Shown here: positions 20,887 through 31,208 of the stretch, in pieces | Layout of the letters: each line of letters begins with the position of its first letter | Position numbering within the stretch: the first letter of the stretch is position 1 | Translations under genes and position numbers: made by a program | Notes under the pieces: model-generated | Told to the model about the DNA's origin: nothing | What the model saw: only the letters and a program-made list of their open reading frames with translations | Database searches by the model: none | Assembly: GCF_022844465.1 (NCBI RefSeq) | Contig: NZ_JALHLP010000001.1 | Coordinates: 992,001 to 1,056,000, forward strand | Source of the DNA: Bradyrhizobium sp. | GTDB taxonomy: Bacteria > Pseudomonadota > Alphaproteobacteria > Rhizobiales > Xanthobacteraceae | Reading direction: 5' to 3' | Length of the DNA stretch: 64,000 nucleotides

Positions 20887-21300
20887 CTACACCTCTTCGA
20901 ACCGGATCTTCTGCGCACCTTCCCACAGCACGGTCTTGCCGAAGGCGGGCAGGTTTTCCAGCCCCGAGGTCAGGGTGATGAAGTGGTTGCCGGCGAGCTG
21001 GCCCATCTTGCTGGCGAAATGAACGCCGCCATAGGCCAGCAGGATTTCGGTCTCGCTGATGCCGCCGGGATAGAGAATGATCTGCCCGGGCGCGGGATAG
21101 CTGGTGTGGTTCTCGTAGGACACTCCGAAATCGCGATCACCGAGCGGCATCCAGACCCCCTCGCCGCTCCAGCGGACGTGGATCGCCTGGCTCTCGAACG
21201 GCATCGCCTTGCGGAACGCCGCAACCGTCTTCGGCGCCAGCTGCGCCTCGAAACGGGCCTGGAAGGTGAAATCGCCGGCGCGAACAATCAGTTGGCTCAT
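20887..21300 (-). CDS. DUF3830 family (cyclophilin-like) protein
   Basis: 137 aa; FEAQLAPKTVAAFRKAMPFESQAIHVRWSGEGVWMPLGD...YPAPGQIILYPGGISETEILLAYG. Confidence 0.7.
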   Translation of the reverse strand: MSQLIVRAGDFTFQARFEAQLAPKTVAAFRKAMPFESQAIHVRWSGEGVWMPLGDRDFGVSYENHTSYPAPGQIILYPGGISETEILLAYGGVHFASKMGQLAGNHFITLTSGLENLPAFGKTVLWEGAQKIRFEEV

Positions 21301-21510
21301 TGCTCTCTTCTTCTGGGTGACACTTGATAGGGTGGTTCAGCACATCCATTGCAGCCGGAATGGCGGGAGGCAAGGGCCAATACGGCGACGCCACCGGCGT
21401 CTGGCGCGCTGCGCAACGCGGGATCGGTATGCAACCGCGGCGGCCGTAAAGGCTTGCTTTCCCCTGATGTTATGCGTTTCATCAGGCCAAGCCACGCCGG
21501 GGACACAGCC

Positions 21511-22584
21511 ATGCCCGCCAGAATTATCGGTATGATCGGCACCCAGCAGGAAGGCGTCGCGGTCCACCTCATCAAGGGCCAGATATCGCGCCAATGGGTG
21601 GTCGATTTCACCCGCCTGCACGAGCAATGGAACTATGATTCCGTTCTGGTCGGCTATTTCGCCTCGGCCGCCGAAGGGTTCGCCATCGCGCTTTATGCGG
21701 CCGACCACACCGAGCGGATCAAGTTCCTGATCGCGCATCGGCCGGGATCGGTGGCGCCGGCGCTGGCGGCGCGGCAGGTCGCAACCTTCGATCAGCTGAC
21801 GCAGGGCCGGATGGCGCTGCACATCATCGCCGGTACCAGCGACCAGGACCAGGCCAGCGAGGGCGACTTCCTGCCCAAGAACGACCGCTATCGGCGCGCC
21901 GGCGAATATCTCGACGTGATGCGCAAGCTCTGGGCCAGCGACGTTCCGATCGATCACACGGGCGAATTCTACCGTCTCAAAGGCGGCTACTCCGACATCA
22001 AGCCCTTTCAAAAGCCCTGCCCGCCGCTGTTCTTCGGCGGCTCGTCGGAGGGCGCGCTGGACATGGGCGCCCGGCACTGCGACGTGTTCGCGATCTTCGG
22101 CGAACCGCTCGCCGAGACGCGGGATCGCGTCCAGGACTTCCGGCGGCGCGCCACAGCCTTCGGACGCCGGGTCGGCTTCAACATGTCGCTGCGGCCGATC
22201 ATGGCGGCAACCGAAGGCGCGGCCTGGGACAAGGCGCAGGCGCTGCTGACGGATGTCGAACGCAAGACCGGTGCTGCACCCGATCCCACCAACCACTCCG
22301 CCGAACGCCTGCTCGGTTACGCCGCGCGCGCCGACGTCCATGACGAGCGGCTGTGGATGGGGATCGCGCGCGCCACCGGCGCGACCGGCAATACGTCGTG
22401 CCTGGTCGGGACGCCGGAGCAGGTCGCGGCCGCGGTGCTGGAATATTACCGGCTCGGGATCGACTCGTTCCTGTTGCGCGGCTTCGAAAATCCGCACGAC
22501 ACGGTCGCGATCGGCCGCGACCTGATCCCGCTGATCAAGGCCGGCGCGCTTGCGATCGACCGGCAGGCAGAAGCTGCCGAGTAG
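21511..22584 (+). CDS. LLM-class flavin-dependent monooxygenase (alkanesulfonate monooxygenase-like)
   Basis: RQVATFDQLTQGRMALHIIAGTSDQDQASEGDFLPKNDRYRRAGEYLDVMRKLW. Confidence 0.85.
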   Translation: MPARIIGMIGTQQEGVAVHLIKGQISRQWVVDFTRLHEQWNYDSVLVGYFASAAEGFAIALYAADHTERIKFLIAHRPGSVAPALAARQVATFDQLTQGRMALHIIAGTSDQDQASEGDFLPKNDRYRRAGEYLDVMRKLWASDVPIDHTGEFYRLKGGYSDIKPFQKPCPPLFFGGSSEGALDMGARHCDVFAIFGEPLAETRDRVQDFRRRATAFGRRVGFNMSLRPIMAATEGAAWDKAQALLTDVERKTGAAPDPTNHSAERLLGYAARADVHDERLWMGIARATGATGNTSCLVGTPEQVAAAVLEYYRLGIDSFLLRGFENPHDTVAIGRDLIPLIKAGALAIDRQAEAAE

Positions 22585-22668
22585 CGACGTTGCCGCGAAT
22601 CATCGAACACCTCGAAATGACGGCGCGCGGACCTTGCGCTGCACGAAGTAACGCATGAAAGAAATGAC

Positions 22669-23646
22669 ATGAAGGCGGTCGTTGTCGAGAGCTATGATTC
22701 GATCGACGGCATCGCGATCAAGGAAGTCAGCCTGCCGGGCATCTCGGCCGGCGAGGTCCGCGTCAAGATCGGCGCGGCAGCCGTCGGCTTTGTCGACGGG
22801 CTGAAGGTGCAGGGTCTATATCAGACCAAGGACCCGCTGCCGTTCGTGCCGGGCACCGAATTCGCAGGCGTGGTCGATGCGGTCGCCGACGATGTCGGCG
22901 CGTTCAAGCCCGGCATGCCCGTCATCGGCATGACCCGGTCGGGCGCGCTGGCCGAATACATCACCGTGCCATCGGCGGCGCTCAAACACTTGCCGGCGCA
23001 GGTCGCCTTCGAGGCCGGCGCGTCGTTCCAGGCCAATTACCTCACCGGACTCTATGCCCTCGACGCACGCGCCGCGCTACGTGCGGGCGAAACGCTGCTG
23101 GTGCTGGGAGCAGCCGGCGGCGTCGGCATCGCCGCCGTGCAGATCGGCAGGCTGATGGGCGCGCGGGTGATCGCGGCAGCCTCGACCCCGGAAAAGCGCG
23201 AGTTCGCGGCTCGTCACGGCGCCGACGCGACGATCGACTACACCAAGGCGGATTGGCGGGACACGCTCAAGGCGCTGACCGGCGGGCATGGGCCGGACGT
23301 GATTTTCGATCCGGTCGGCGGCGAGGTGGCGCTGCAGGCGTTTCGCTCGATCGCCTGGCGGGGACGTCATCTCGTCATCGGCTTCGCATCAGGCACCATT
23401 CCGGCGCTGGCGTTCAACCTGCCGCTGCTCAAGGGCGGAGCGCTGCTCGGCGTCGACCTTGCCCAAATCCAGAAGCGCGAGCCGGAGACCCACGCCCGCC
23501 TGATCGCGCAGCTGTTCGACTGGCTGGCCTCAGGCAAATTGAAACCGGTGGTCGGCAAGGTGGTGCCGTTCGAGAATTTTCGCGACGCCTTCAAGACCAT
23601 GCAGTCACGGGCCGCACTTGGGAAGATGATCATCAAATTCGGCTGA
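22669..23646 (+). CDS. NADPH:quinone oxidoreductase (zinc-free MDR family)
   Basis: AGETLLVLGAAGGVGIAAVQIGRLMGARVIAAAST; GRHLVIGFASGTIP. Confidence 0.88.
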   Translation: MKAVVVESYDSIDGIAIKEVSLPGISAGEVRVKIGAAAVGFVDGLKVQGLYQTKDPLPFVPGTEFAGVVDAVADDVGAFKPGMPVIGMTRSGALAEYITVPSAALKHLPAQVAFEAGASFQANYLTGLYALDARAALRAGETLLVLGAAGGVGIAAVQIGRLMGARVIAAASTPEKREFAARHGADATIDYTKADWRDTLKALTGGHGPDVIFDPVGGEVALQAFRSIAWRGRHLVIGFASGTIPALAFNLPLLKGGALLGVDLAQIQKREPETHARLIAQLFDWLASGKLKPVVGKVVPFENFRDAFKTMQSRAALGKMIIKFG

Positions 23647-23689
23647 GCCGACTTCATGGGTGCTACAGCGCCGCAACTAGAAAGAACCG

Positions 23690-24271
23690 ATGCCTCCGGA
23701 ACATAACGCCAAGACGGCCCGCCGCCACCTGCATACGCGATCGGTGGAGTGCACCGGCTATCTGCGGGACGACGGGCTCTGGGAAGTCGAAGCCTGGTTG
23801 CGGGATACCAAGCCCTTCGCCCAGCCCGCCGATCGTTTCCGCGGTGAACTGCTGCCGGGCGATCCCGTTCACGATATCGGCCTGCGGCTGGCGATCGACG
23901 ACGACATGCGGATATGCGAGGCGGAGGCGACAATGCGCGCCACGCCCTACCCCACCTGCATCGAGGTCGAGCCGATCCTGCAGCGCCTGGTCGGCGAGCG
24001 CATCGGACCGGGCTGGCGCGAACTGGTCCGGCGCAAGATCGGCCGGATCGAGACCTGCACGCATCTGGCCGAACTGCTCGGCCCCGCCGTGACCACGCTG
24101 TTCCAGACCCTGTCGAACGGCAAGAATCCGGAAGGGCCCGAGACGCTGGACCAGCGCAGCGGCGGCGAGCGGCCGTTCTTCATCGGCGGCTGCCATTCCT
24201 GGCGTACCGACGGGCCGATCGTCGCGGCGATGTTCCCGCAGTTTGCGACCGGGCCGGCGGCAAAGGACTAG
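23690..24271 (+). CDS. DUF2889 domain protein
   Basis: RRHLHTRSVECTGYLRDDGLWEVEAWLRDTKPF ... CTHLAELLGP. Confidence 0.75.
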   Translation: MPPEHNAKTARRHLHTRSVECTGYLRDDGLWEVEAWLRDTKPFAQPADRFRGELLPGDPVHDIGLRLAIDDDMRICEAEATMRATPYPTCIEVEPILQRLVGERIGPGWRELVRRKIGRIETCTHLAELLGPAVTTLFQTLSNGKNPEGPETLDQRSGGERPFFIGGCHSWRTDGPIVAAMFPQFATGPAAKD

Positions 24272-24295
24272 GCGGGCAGATCGCGCCGGCCGCCT

Positions 24296-25585
24296 TCAGG
24301 GTCGTTCAACGCGCCAGGGCCGCTTGAGGCGATCGTAGATCGCGAACGCCGCCGCCAGGGCGCATCCGGCAATGATCCCGACCGTAAGGTCTTCGATCAG
24401 CGTCAGGCCGAAGGTCGCGATCAGCACGGCCGCGCTGCGCCAGTCGTGAAGCAGGCGAAAGAACTCTTCCTTTTCCGCCATGTTCCAGCACACCACCACC
24501 AGCACACCCGCCAGCGCCGCGAGCGGAATGAAGCTCGCCAGCGGGGCTGCCACCAGCATGAACAACAGAACGAAGAGCGCATGCGCCATGCCTGAAACCG
24601 GGCTGCACGCGCCGGCGCGAATATTGGTCGCGGTGCGGGCGATCGTTCCGGTCACGCTGATCCCGCCGAACAGCGCAGACGCGACGTTGGCGACGCCCTG
24701 CGCGACGACTTCCATGTTATAACGATGCTTGCGCCCGGTCATGCCGTCGGCAACCTTGGCCGAGAGCAGGCTTTCGACCGCCCCGAGCAGGGTGAACGAG
24801 AGCGCCGTCGGCAACACTTCCAGCACGGCTGAATAGGAGATCGCCGGCAAGCGCGGCGACGGCAATCCACCAGGCAGTTGCCCGAAATGACTGCCGATCG
24901 TCTCGACCGGAAGCTGAAAGAACCAGGCGGCGACCGAAGCGAGCGTCACGGCGATCAGCATTCCCGGCCAGTTCGGCATCAGGCGCCGCAGCAGGAAGAT
25001 CGCCGCCGCCGTACCCACGCCGATAGCAATCGCGGCCGGGGTGATGGTCGGCAGCGACTGCGCGAGCATAGCAAGCTTCGGCAACAGCGGCCCGGGCTCG
25101 GCAGCGGGAAGCTTGAGGCCGCCGAGGTCCTTCAGCTGGCTGGCAAAGATCGTGACCGCAATACCGGAAGTAAAGCCGATCGTGACCGGATGCGGAATGT
25201 AGCGGATCAACGCGCCGAGCCGCAAAAGGCCGATCAGCGTCAGCATGAAGCCGGAAATGAAGACCGTGAGCAGAAGGCCATCGAGGCCAAACCGCGTCAC
25301 GGTGGCCGCCACCAGTACGATGAACGCGCCGGCCGGCCCGCCGATCTGGTAGCGGCTCCCGCCCAGCGCCGAGACAATAAAGCCGCCGATGACGGCGGCA
25401 TATAATCCCCGCTCGGGCGAAACGCCCGAGGCGACGGCGATCGCCATGGATAGCGGGAGAGCCACGATCGCGACGGTCAGGGCCGCCAGCAGATCCCTTC
25501 GAAAACAGCCAAGATCGTACCCCTCGGTCAGGACCGTGACGAGTTTCGGACGATAGCGATGGGCAGAGGCGGAACCGTCAGGCAT
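24296..25585 (-). CDS. SulP family inorganic anion transporter, lacking a STAS domain
   Basis: RRDLLAALTVAIVALPLSMAIAVASGVSPERGLYAAVIGGF; ends AIYDRLKRPWRVERP directly after the last TM. Confidence 0.85.
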   Translation of the reverse strand: MPDGSASAHRYRPKLVTVLTEGYDLGCFRRDLLAALTVAIVALPLSMAIAVASGVSPERGLYAAVIGGFIVSALGGSRYQIGGPAGAFIVLVAATVTRFGLDGLLLTVFISGFMLTLIGLLRLGALIRYIPHPVTIGFTSGIAVTIFASQLKDLGGLKLPAAEPGPLLPKLAMLAQSLPTITPAAIAIGVGTAAAIFLLRRLMPNWPGMLIAVTLASVAAWFFQLPVETIGSHFGQLPGGLPSPRLPAISYSAVLEVLPTALSFTLLGAVESLLSAKVADGMTGRKHRYNMEVVAQGVANVASALFGGISVTGTIARTATNIRAGACSPVSGMAHALFVLLFMLVAAPLASFIPLAALAGVLVVVCWNMAEKEEFFRLLHDWRSAAVLIATFGLTLIEDLTVGIIAGCALAAAFAIYDRLKRPWRVERP

Positions 25586-25703
25586 GGCGTGCTTACCAAT
25601 CGGGATTGGGGACTGTAGCGGGGTGCCCGACGAACGAGCATAGCGCAATGCTTTTTCGCCCGGCAGCCGGCGAGAACCCGGCCCCGAACACCATCAATCC
25701 CGC

Positions 25704-25868
25704 CTACGGCGCCGGCTTGTCCGGAGCAGGTTCATCGTCGGCGATCGCCCGCCAGCCCGCGCCATCGAGGTCGTCGTACTGGCCGTTCTTGAGCGACCAG
25801 AGAAATGCCGTCAGGCCGAGAAGACCGAGCGCCAGCGCCAGTGGGACCAGAAATACCAGAACTTCCAT
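25704..25868 (-). CDS. fixS: cbb3-type oxidase assembly protein CcoS/FixS
   Basis: 54 aa MEVLVFLVPLALALGLLGLTAFLWSLKNGQYDDLDGAGWRAIADDEP; TGATG overlap with fixI stop. Confidence 0.9.
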   Translation of the reverse strand: MEVLVFLVPLALALGLLGLTAFLWSLKNGQYDDLDGAGWRAIADDEPAPDKPAP

Positions 25869-28060
25869 CAGCCGAACTCCCGCGCGCCGCGGTGCGCGCG
25901 AAGCGCGTTCAATATCACCAGCAGCGACGAACCCGACATCGCCGCCGCCGCGACCAGCGGCGTCGCCAGGCCCGCAACCGCCAACGGCACCGCCAGCACA
26001 TTGTAGCCCGCGGCCAGCCACAGGTTCTGCCGCATCAGGAGCAGCGCCTTGCGCGCGAAACCGATCGCGGTGACGACGGGTGCGAGGCGGTCGCCGAGGA
26101 ATACCAGGTCGGCGGTGGCCTGGCTCAGATGGGTCGCGCTGACCGGCGACATCGAAACGTGCGCCGCGGCCAGCGCCGGCGCGTCGTTCATGCCATCGCC
26201 CACCATCAGGACCTTGGCCCCCTGACGCTTCAACTCCTCGATCCGCGCGATCTTTTCGGCCGGCGTCACGCCGGCACGCCATTCATCAATGCCGAGTGAC
26301 CGGGCGGCCTCGCGCACGGCGGGCTCGCGATCACCGGACAGTATCTCGACCTTGATGCCGGCCTTGAGCAAGGTGGCGATCGCGCCTGCCGCATCGACGC
26401 GCAAACGCTGCCGCACGGCGAAAACATGCCGCGCGTCGCCGTGCCTAAAGGCAACCACGGACGCCTCCGGATCACGGCGCAGAGTCTCGTCGGCGATCAG
26501 CTCCGCACCGCAGAATGACGGCCTGCCGAGCCGAACTTCCAACCCGTTGACCCGTCCGCGCACCCCCTCGCCCGCCACCTCCTCGACCCCCTCCAACGGC
26601 GCCCTCGCTCCGGCAGCGCGAGCCACCGCGGCCGCGACGGGGTGATGGCTGGCAAGCGCCAACCGACCGGCGAGTTCGAACACATCAGGCGGAACGCTCG
26701 ACGCATTGGTGACGTCGAGCTCCGGCAAGGTCAGCGTGCCTGTCTTGTCGAACACGACGCGGTCGACCACCGCCAGACGCTCGATGGCGTCGCCGGAATT
26801 GAGCAGCACGCCTGATCGGAACATGGCGCCAGACACCACGGTCTGCACCGCGGGGATTGCCAGGCCAAGCGCACAGGGGCAGGTGATGATGAGAACCGAT
26901 ATCGCGGTGACGATGGCGTCATGCCAGCTCGCGCCCCATGCGACCCAGCCCAGCATGGTCACGAGCGCCGCCGCATGCACGACCGGGGCATAGAGCCGCG
27001 ACGCCCGGTCGGCGAGTTGCACATAGCGCGACCGCGCCTGCACGGCGTTGTCGAGCAGCCGGCCGATCTCCGCCAGCAACGTGGCTTCGGAGGCCGCCGC
27101 CACCCGCACCCGCAACGCGCCGGAAAGGTTGAGCGTCCCCGCATAGACGGCCGCACCCGGCCCTGCCTTTACCGGCAGGGTTTCGCCGGTGATCAGGCTC
27201 TGGTCGATCTTCGACTGTCCCTCGATCACCGTGCCGTCGACAGCGGACCGCTCGCCGGGGCGCAGCAGGACGATATCGCCGGCCTGCACCGCAGCAATCG
27301 GCACCACGCATATTTCGTCGGCGCCGATGTACTTCGTCGCCGTCTCCGCCTTCAACGCCGCCAGGTTTCCGGCCACCGCGCGCGTCTTGCGGCGCATGCT
27401 CTGGTCGAGGTAGCGGCCGGCCAGCAGGAAAGCGAGCAGCATCAGCGCGGCGTCGAAATAGGCATGCTCGGCGTGGTGGATCGTTTCCACCACCGACATC
27501 GCCAGCGCCAGCACGATGCCGATGCTAATCGGAACATCCATGTTGGTGCGGCGCGCCCGCAAGGCGCGGAAGGCCGAAATGAAGAACGGCTGCCCCGAAT
27601 ACGCTGCCGCCGGCAATGCAATGAGCGCCGACAACCAGTGGAAGAAATCGCGCTGCTCCGGGATCATGTCGCCGACATTGCCGGACCAGACCGGGATCGA
27701 CAGCATCATCACGTTCATCGCGGCAAAGGCGGCGACGCCGAGGCAGCGCAGGAGAAAGGCCGCCTGCTCGGTCTCGACCGCCTCGGCGCGCACCGGCTCG
27801 AACGGATAGGCCTTGTAGCCAAGCTCTGCCAGCCGGTCGATGAAACGCGAGGGGTCGAGCGCGCTCCCCTTCCACTCCAGCGCCACACGGCGATCGGTCA
27901 GATTGACCCGCGCCAGCGTCACGTCAGGAAGCGCGGAAAGGCCGCGCTCGATCTTCGACATGCAGCCGGCGCAACTGACGCCCTCCACCGCCAGATCGAT
28001 ATGCGACAGGCCCGGTCCGAGATGGCGGACATAGTGGGAAAAATCTCGCGTCGCCTGCAT
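25868..28060 (-). CDS. fixI: Heavy-metal P1B-type ATPase CcoI/FixI
   Basis: HMA GVSCAGCMSKIE, CPCALGL, DKTGTLTLPE; in fixGHIS order. Confidence 0.93.
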   Translation of the reverse strand: MQATRDFSHYVRHLGPGLSHIDLAVEGVSCAGCMSKIERGLSALPDVTLARVNLTDRRVALEWKGSALDPSRFIDRLAELGYKAYPFEPVRAEAVETEQAAFLLRCLGVAAFAAMNVMMLSIPVWSGNVGDMIPEQRDFFHWLSALIALPAAAYSGQPFFISAFRALRARRTNMDVPISIGIVLALAMSVVETIHHAEHAYFDAALMLLAFLLAGRYLDQSMRRKTRAVAGNLAALKAETATKYIGADEICVVPIAAVQAGDIVLLRPGERSAVDGTVIEGQSKIDQSLITGETLPVKAGPGAAVYAGTLNLSGALRVRVAAASEATLLAEIGRLLDNAVQARSRYVQLADRASRLYAPVVHAAALVTMLGWVAWGASWHDAIVTAISVLIITCPCALGLAIPAVQTVVSGAMFRSGVLLNSGDAIERLAVVDRVVFDKTGTLTLPELDVTNASSVPPDVFELAGRLALASHHPVAAAVARAAGARAPLEGVEEVAGEGVRGRVNGLEVRLGRPSFCGAELIADETLRRDPEASVVAFRHGDARHVFAVRQRLRVDAAGAIATLLKAGIKVEILSGDREPAVREAARSLGIDEWRAGVTPAEKIARIEELKRQGAKVLMVGDGMNDAPALAAAHVSMSPVSATHLSQATADLVFLGDRLAPVVTAIGFARKALLLMRQNLWLAAGYNVLAVPLAVAGLATPLVAAAAMSGSSLLVILNALRAHRGAREFG

Positions 28061-28072
28061 GGTGAGGCCCCT

Positions 28073-28570
28073 CTAGTTCAACAGCACGCGATTTTTCGAA
28101 AGGAACAATCGCTGGCCCGCCGCGGCGCCTTTCAGCACCAGGTCCCATTGGCCAGGCGCGATCGCCGCCGCACTTCCGCGATAGATGCCGATCCCCACTT
28201 CGGAAAGCTCCACCGGAAGATCGGCGCGCCGGTCGGTCGGCCGCTCGAACCGGCCCTGAAACGTCAGGCCGGACATCGGGCGGCCGTCGCTGTCGCGCGC
28301 CTCGACCCGTAGCGTCGCGCCGCTTTGCCCGCTCCGCTCGACGCGGGCATCGACCTTCCAGTTGCGCGCACTCTGGTCGCGGGCCGTCGCAATCTCCCTG
28401 GCATAGGCGAGGCTGGCGCTGTAGGCGCTGTCGACCTCCGTGCCCGGCAGGGTCTGGATCGCCAGCCGCATCATGACGAGATTGACCCCGATCACGACGG
28501 CGAAGAACGCCACCAACATCAGGAATACCCGGCCACCGGTCAGCGGCCGCGGCAACTGCATCTGGCTCAT
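28073..28570 (-). CDS. fixH: FixH family protein
   Basis: MSQMQLPRPLTGGRVFLMLVAFFAVVIGVNLVMMRLAIQTLPGTEVDSAYSASLAYAREIA; position between fixG and fixI. Confidence 0.9.
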   Translation of the reverse strand: MSQMQLPRPLTGGRVFLMLVAFFAVVIGVNLVMMRLAIQTLPGTEVDSAYSASLAYAREIATARDQSARNWKVDARVERSGQSGATLRVEARDSDGRPMSGLTFQGRFERPTDRRADLPVELSEVGIGIYRGSAAAIAPGQWDLVLKGAAAGQRLFLSKNRVLLN

Positions 28571-28586
28571 GTCAACGCTCCGTATC

Positions 28587-30050
28587 TCATGGCGACACGA
28601 AATGATCGGTGGCCGAGGCGACTTCGCCCAGCCCGATATCGGTAACGCGGAAACGTACCGGAACGGATTTGGCGGCATTGCTTTCCGCCGGCGCCGTCAC
28701 CAGCAGCCGCAACTCCGTGGTGGTGTCCCGCGGCAGAACGATCATCGGGCGATCCTTGGTGACGGAATCGGCGCCGACGACGTGGAGCGTGGCGTTGACC
28801 GGGCCATCCATGTCGATCGCGATGACGCGATCGAAGCCCCGCTTGTTCAGGAGGCGTACCGTGTAGGCGTTGCGAATCGAGCCGTCGCTCAGCTTCACCG
28901 CGAGCGGATTGCGATCATGCAACACGCTGATGTCCAGCAGCGTCCGGTTCAGCAACGCGTAGAGCATGATTGCCCCCACGGCGGCGATCATCACGACATA
29001 GGCAACGGTGCGCGGCCGCACGATGCGATAGATCGGCGGCTTGCCTTCCCGCCGCCGGTGGATGTTGATATCGTTGTCGTATCCGATCAGGCGGGTTTCT
29101 CGCCCGATCCGGGTCATCACACTGTCGCAGGCGTCGATGCAAAGGCCGCACTGGATGCAGCCGAGCTGCGAACCATCGCGGATATCGATGCCGGTCGGGC
29201 ACACTGCGACGCATTGATAGCAATCGATGCAGTCGCCGACGGGTTTGCCTAGCGCGCGCAGCTCGTTCGCCTTCTTCAGCGACGTCCGCTTCTCGCCGCG
29301 ATCGTACTTGTAGGTGACGTTCAGCGCCCATTCGTCGGTGAGCGCGGCCTGGATGCGCGGCCACGGGCACATGTAAACGCAGACCTGCTCGCGCATAAAG
29401 CCGGCCAGGAGATAGGTCGTGGCCGTCAGGATTCCGATCCAGATATAGGCGACAGCAGGCGCCTGGAAGGTGACAAGCTGCTTCACCAGCGTCGGCGCAT
29501 CGTTGAAATACAGCACCCAGGCGCCGCCGGTCCACCACGCGATCATCAGCCAGATCGCATGCTTGAGCGCGATCTCGGCGTATCGCTCCAGCTTCATCGC
29601 GCCCTTGGCCGCATCCTTGCGCATGCGCTCGCGGCGGTCGCCCTCTATCATCCGCTCGACCGCGTAGAACAGGTCGGTCCAGACCGTTTGGGGACAGAGA
29701 TAGCCGCACCAGATGCGACCACCCACCGCGTTCATCAGGAACAGCGTCAGCGCGGCGACGATCAGCAGGCCGGTGAAGTAATAGACTTCCTGCGGCCACA
29801 GCTCGATGAAGAAGAAGTAGAATCGGCTGTTCGGCAGATCGATCAGCACCGCCTGGTCCGGGGCGCCCAGGCCGCGGTTCCATCGCACGAATGGCAGCAG
29901 ATAATAGACGCCGAGGCAAAGCGCCATCAGGCCCCATTTGGTGCGGCGGAAGGTTCCGGAAACGCTCTGCGGATAGACCTTCTTCTGGGCCACATAAAGC
30001 GGCCCATCGTCCTGAAGCTGCAGTTCGGTTGGAGTCACGGGCCTGTTCAT
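28587..30050 (-). CDS. fixG: cbb3 oxidase accessory ferredoxin protein CcoG/FixG
   Basis: MNRPVTPTELQLQDDGPLYVAQKKVYPQSVSGTFRRTKWG; CIDCYQCVAVCPTGIDIRDG, CIQCGLCIDACDSVM. Confidence 0.93.
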   Translation of the reverse strand: MNRPVTPTELQLQDDGPLYVAQKKVYPQSVSGTFRRTKWGLMALCLGVYYLLPFVRWNRGLGAPDQAVLIDLPNSRFYFFFIELWPQEVYYFTGLLIVAALTLFLMNAVGGRIWCGYLCPQTVWTDLFYAVERMIEGDRRERMRKDAAKGAMKLERYAEIALKHAIWLMIAWWTGGAWVLYFNDAPTLVKQLVTFQAPAVAYIWIGILTATTYLLAGFMREQVCVYMCPWPRIQAALTDEWALNVTYKYDRGEKRTSLKKANELRALGKPVGDCIDCYQCVAVCPTGIDIRDGSQLGCIQCGLCIDACDSVMTRIGRETRLIGYDNDINIHRRREGKPPIYRIVRPRTVAYVVMIAAVGAIMLYALLNRTLLDISVLHDRNPLAVKLSDGSIRNAYTVRLLNKRGFDRVIAIDMDGPVNATLHVVGADSVTKDRPMIVLPRDTTTELRLLVTAPAESNAAKSVPVRFRVTDIGLGEVASATDHFVSP

Positions 30051-30104
30051 CGCCGGAGTTGATCTGGTGCCATGTTCACTGTAGGCCCGGCTCCGCGACC
30101 GCGT

Positions 30105-30118
30105 TTGATCCACCTCAA
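30105..30118 (-). promoter_or_regulatory. FixK/FNR box TTGATCCACCTCAA (fixGHIS)
   Basis: TTGA-N6-TCAA; -41.5 placement gives TSS near 30070, 20 nt before fixG. Confidence 0.8.
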
Positions 30119-30151
30119 TCCGGACCCGGCCAGGCCTGGGTTCGGTCCGCG

Positions 30152-31024
30152 CTATTTGCCTCCGCCAAGCGAGTGGACGTAGACCGTCAGCGCCTTGATC
30201 GTCGAAGGATCGAGACGGTTGACCCAGCCAGGCATGACGCCAGCGCGGCCGTTGCCGATCGTCTCGACCAGCGTCGCCTCGTCCGCGCCGTAGAGCCAGA
30301 TCTTGTCGGTAAGATCGGGCGAGCCGAGGTCCTGGTTTCCCTTGCCGTTGTCGCCATGGCACGAGACGCATTGGTCGGCGAAGATTTTCTTGCCGACCGC
30401 CGCGTCGTATCCCGCAGCCGTCAACAGGCCCGACAGCGAGCGGACGTAGTTGGCGACGGTCACGATTTCGTCCCTCTTGAGAACGCCCTCTTTGCCGAAG
30501 CCCAACATGACGCTCTCATGCGCCTTCGGATGGCCGGAACGAATGCCGAACTGAATCGTCTGCATGATCCGGTCAAGGCTGCCACCCCACAGCCATTCGT
30601 CGTCGTTCAGATTGGGATAGCCCTTGGCGCCGGCGCCACCAGTGCCGTGGCAGGGTGCGCAATTGTCGCCGAACACGGTCTTGCCGCGGGCACGGGCCAA
30701 GGCGAGCAAGGCCGGATCCCTGGCGATGTCAGCCAGTGGCGCCGCACCCAGCGCCACCATCTTGTCGCCGCGGACCTTCTCCAGATTGGCAAGCTCGGTC
30801 GCGACTTCCGCGCGGGTCGAGTAGTTCCATATTCCGGTCGTATGGCTCCACAGCAATGGCCAGGCCGGATACACGATCCAGTAGCCGATCGCCCAGACGA
30901 TGGTCGCGTAAAAGGTGATCACCCACCAGCGCGGCAGCGGCGTGTTGAGTTCCTTGATGCCGTCCCACTCATGGCCGGTGGTCGTTCTTCCAGAAACCTG
31001 GTCAATATCGGGGTGTTCGGTCAT
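30152..31024 (-). CDS. fixP: cbb3-type cytochrome c oxidase subunit III
   Basis: Two heme c motifs CAPCH and CVSCH; MTEHPDIDQVSGRTTTGHEWDGIKELNTPLPRWWV. Confidence 0.94.
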   Translation of the reverse strand: MTEHPDIDQVSGRTTTGHEWDGIKELNTPLPRWWVITFYATIVWAIGYWIVYPAWPLLWSHTTGIWNYSTRAEVATELANLEKVRGDKMVALGAAPLADIARDPALLALARARGKTVFGDNCAPCHGTGGAGAKGYPNLNDDEWLWGGSLDRIMQTIQFGIRSGHPKAHESVMLGFGKEGVLKRDEIVTVANYVRSLSGLLTAAGYDAAVGKKIFADQCVSCHGDNGKGNQDLGSPDLTDKIWLYGADEATLVETIGNGRAGVMPGWVNRLDPSTIKALTVYVHSLGGGK

Positions 31025-31031
31025 GATTGCC

Positions 31032-31196
31032 TCACTCCTCGCGCAAGGGCATTCTGGCAGCCTCGTCAAAGGCGGCCTGGTTGCGCGGCCAGAGGGCGTA
31101 GACCACGATGGCGATGAAGATTGCGACAAAGGCCGGTGTCCAGAACGAGGTGACGACGTCCGACGCAATATTGTGGACAGTGAGAATTGCTTTCAT
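31032..31196 (-). CDS. fixQ: cbb3-type cytochrome c oxidase subunit IV/CcoQ
   Basis: Own translation: MKAILTVHNIASDVVTSFWTPAFVAIFIAIVVYALWPRNQAAFDEAARMPLREE* (54 aa; below ORF track cutoff), between fixO and fixP. Confidence 0.9.
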   Translation of the reverse strand: MKAILTVHNIASDVVTSFWTPAFVAIFIAIVVYALWPRNQAAFDEAARMPLREE

Positions 31197-31208
31197 CGTT
31201 CTGCCTTC

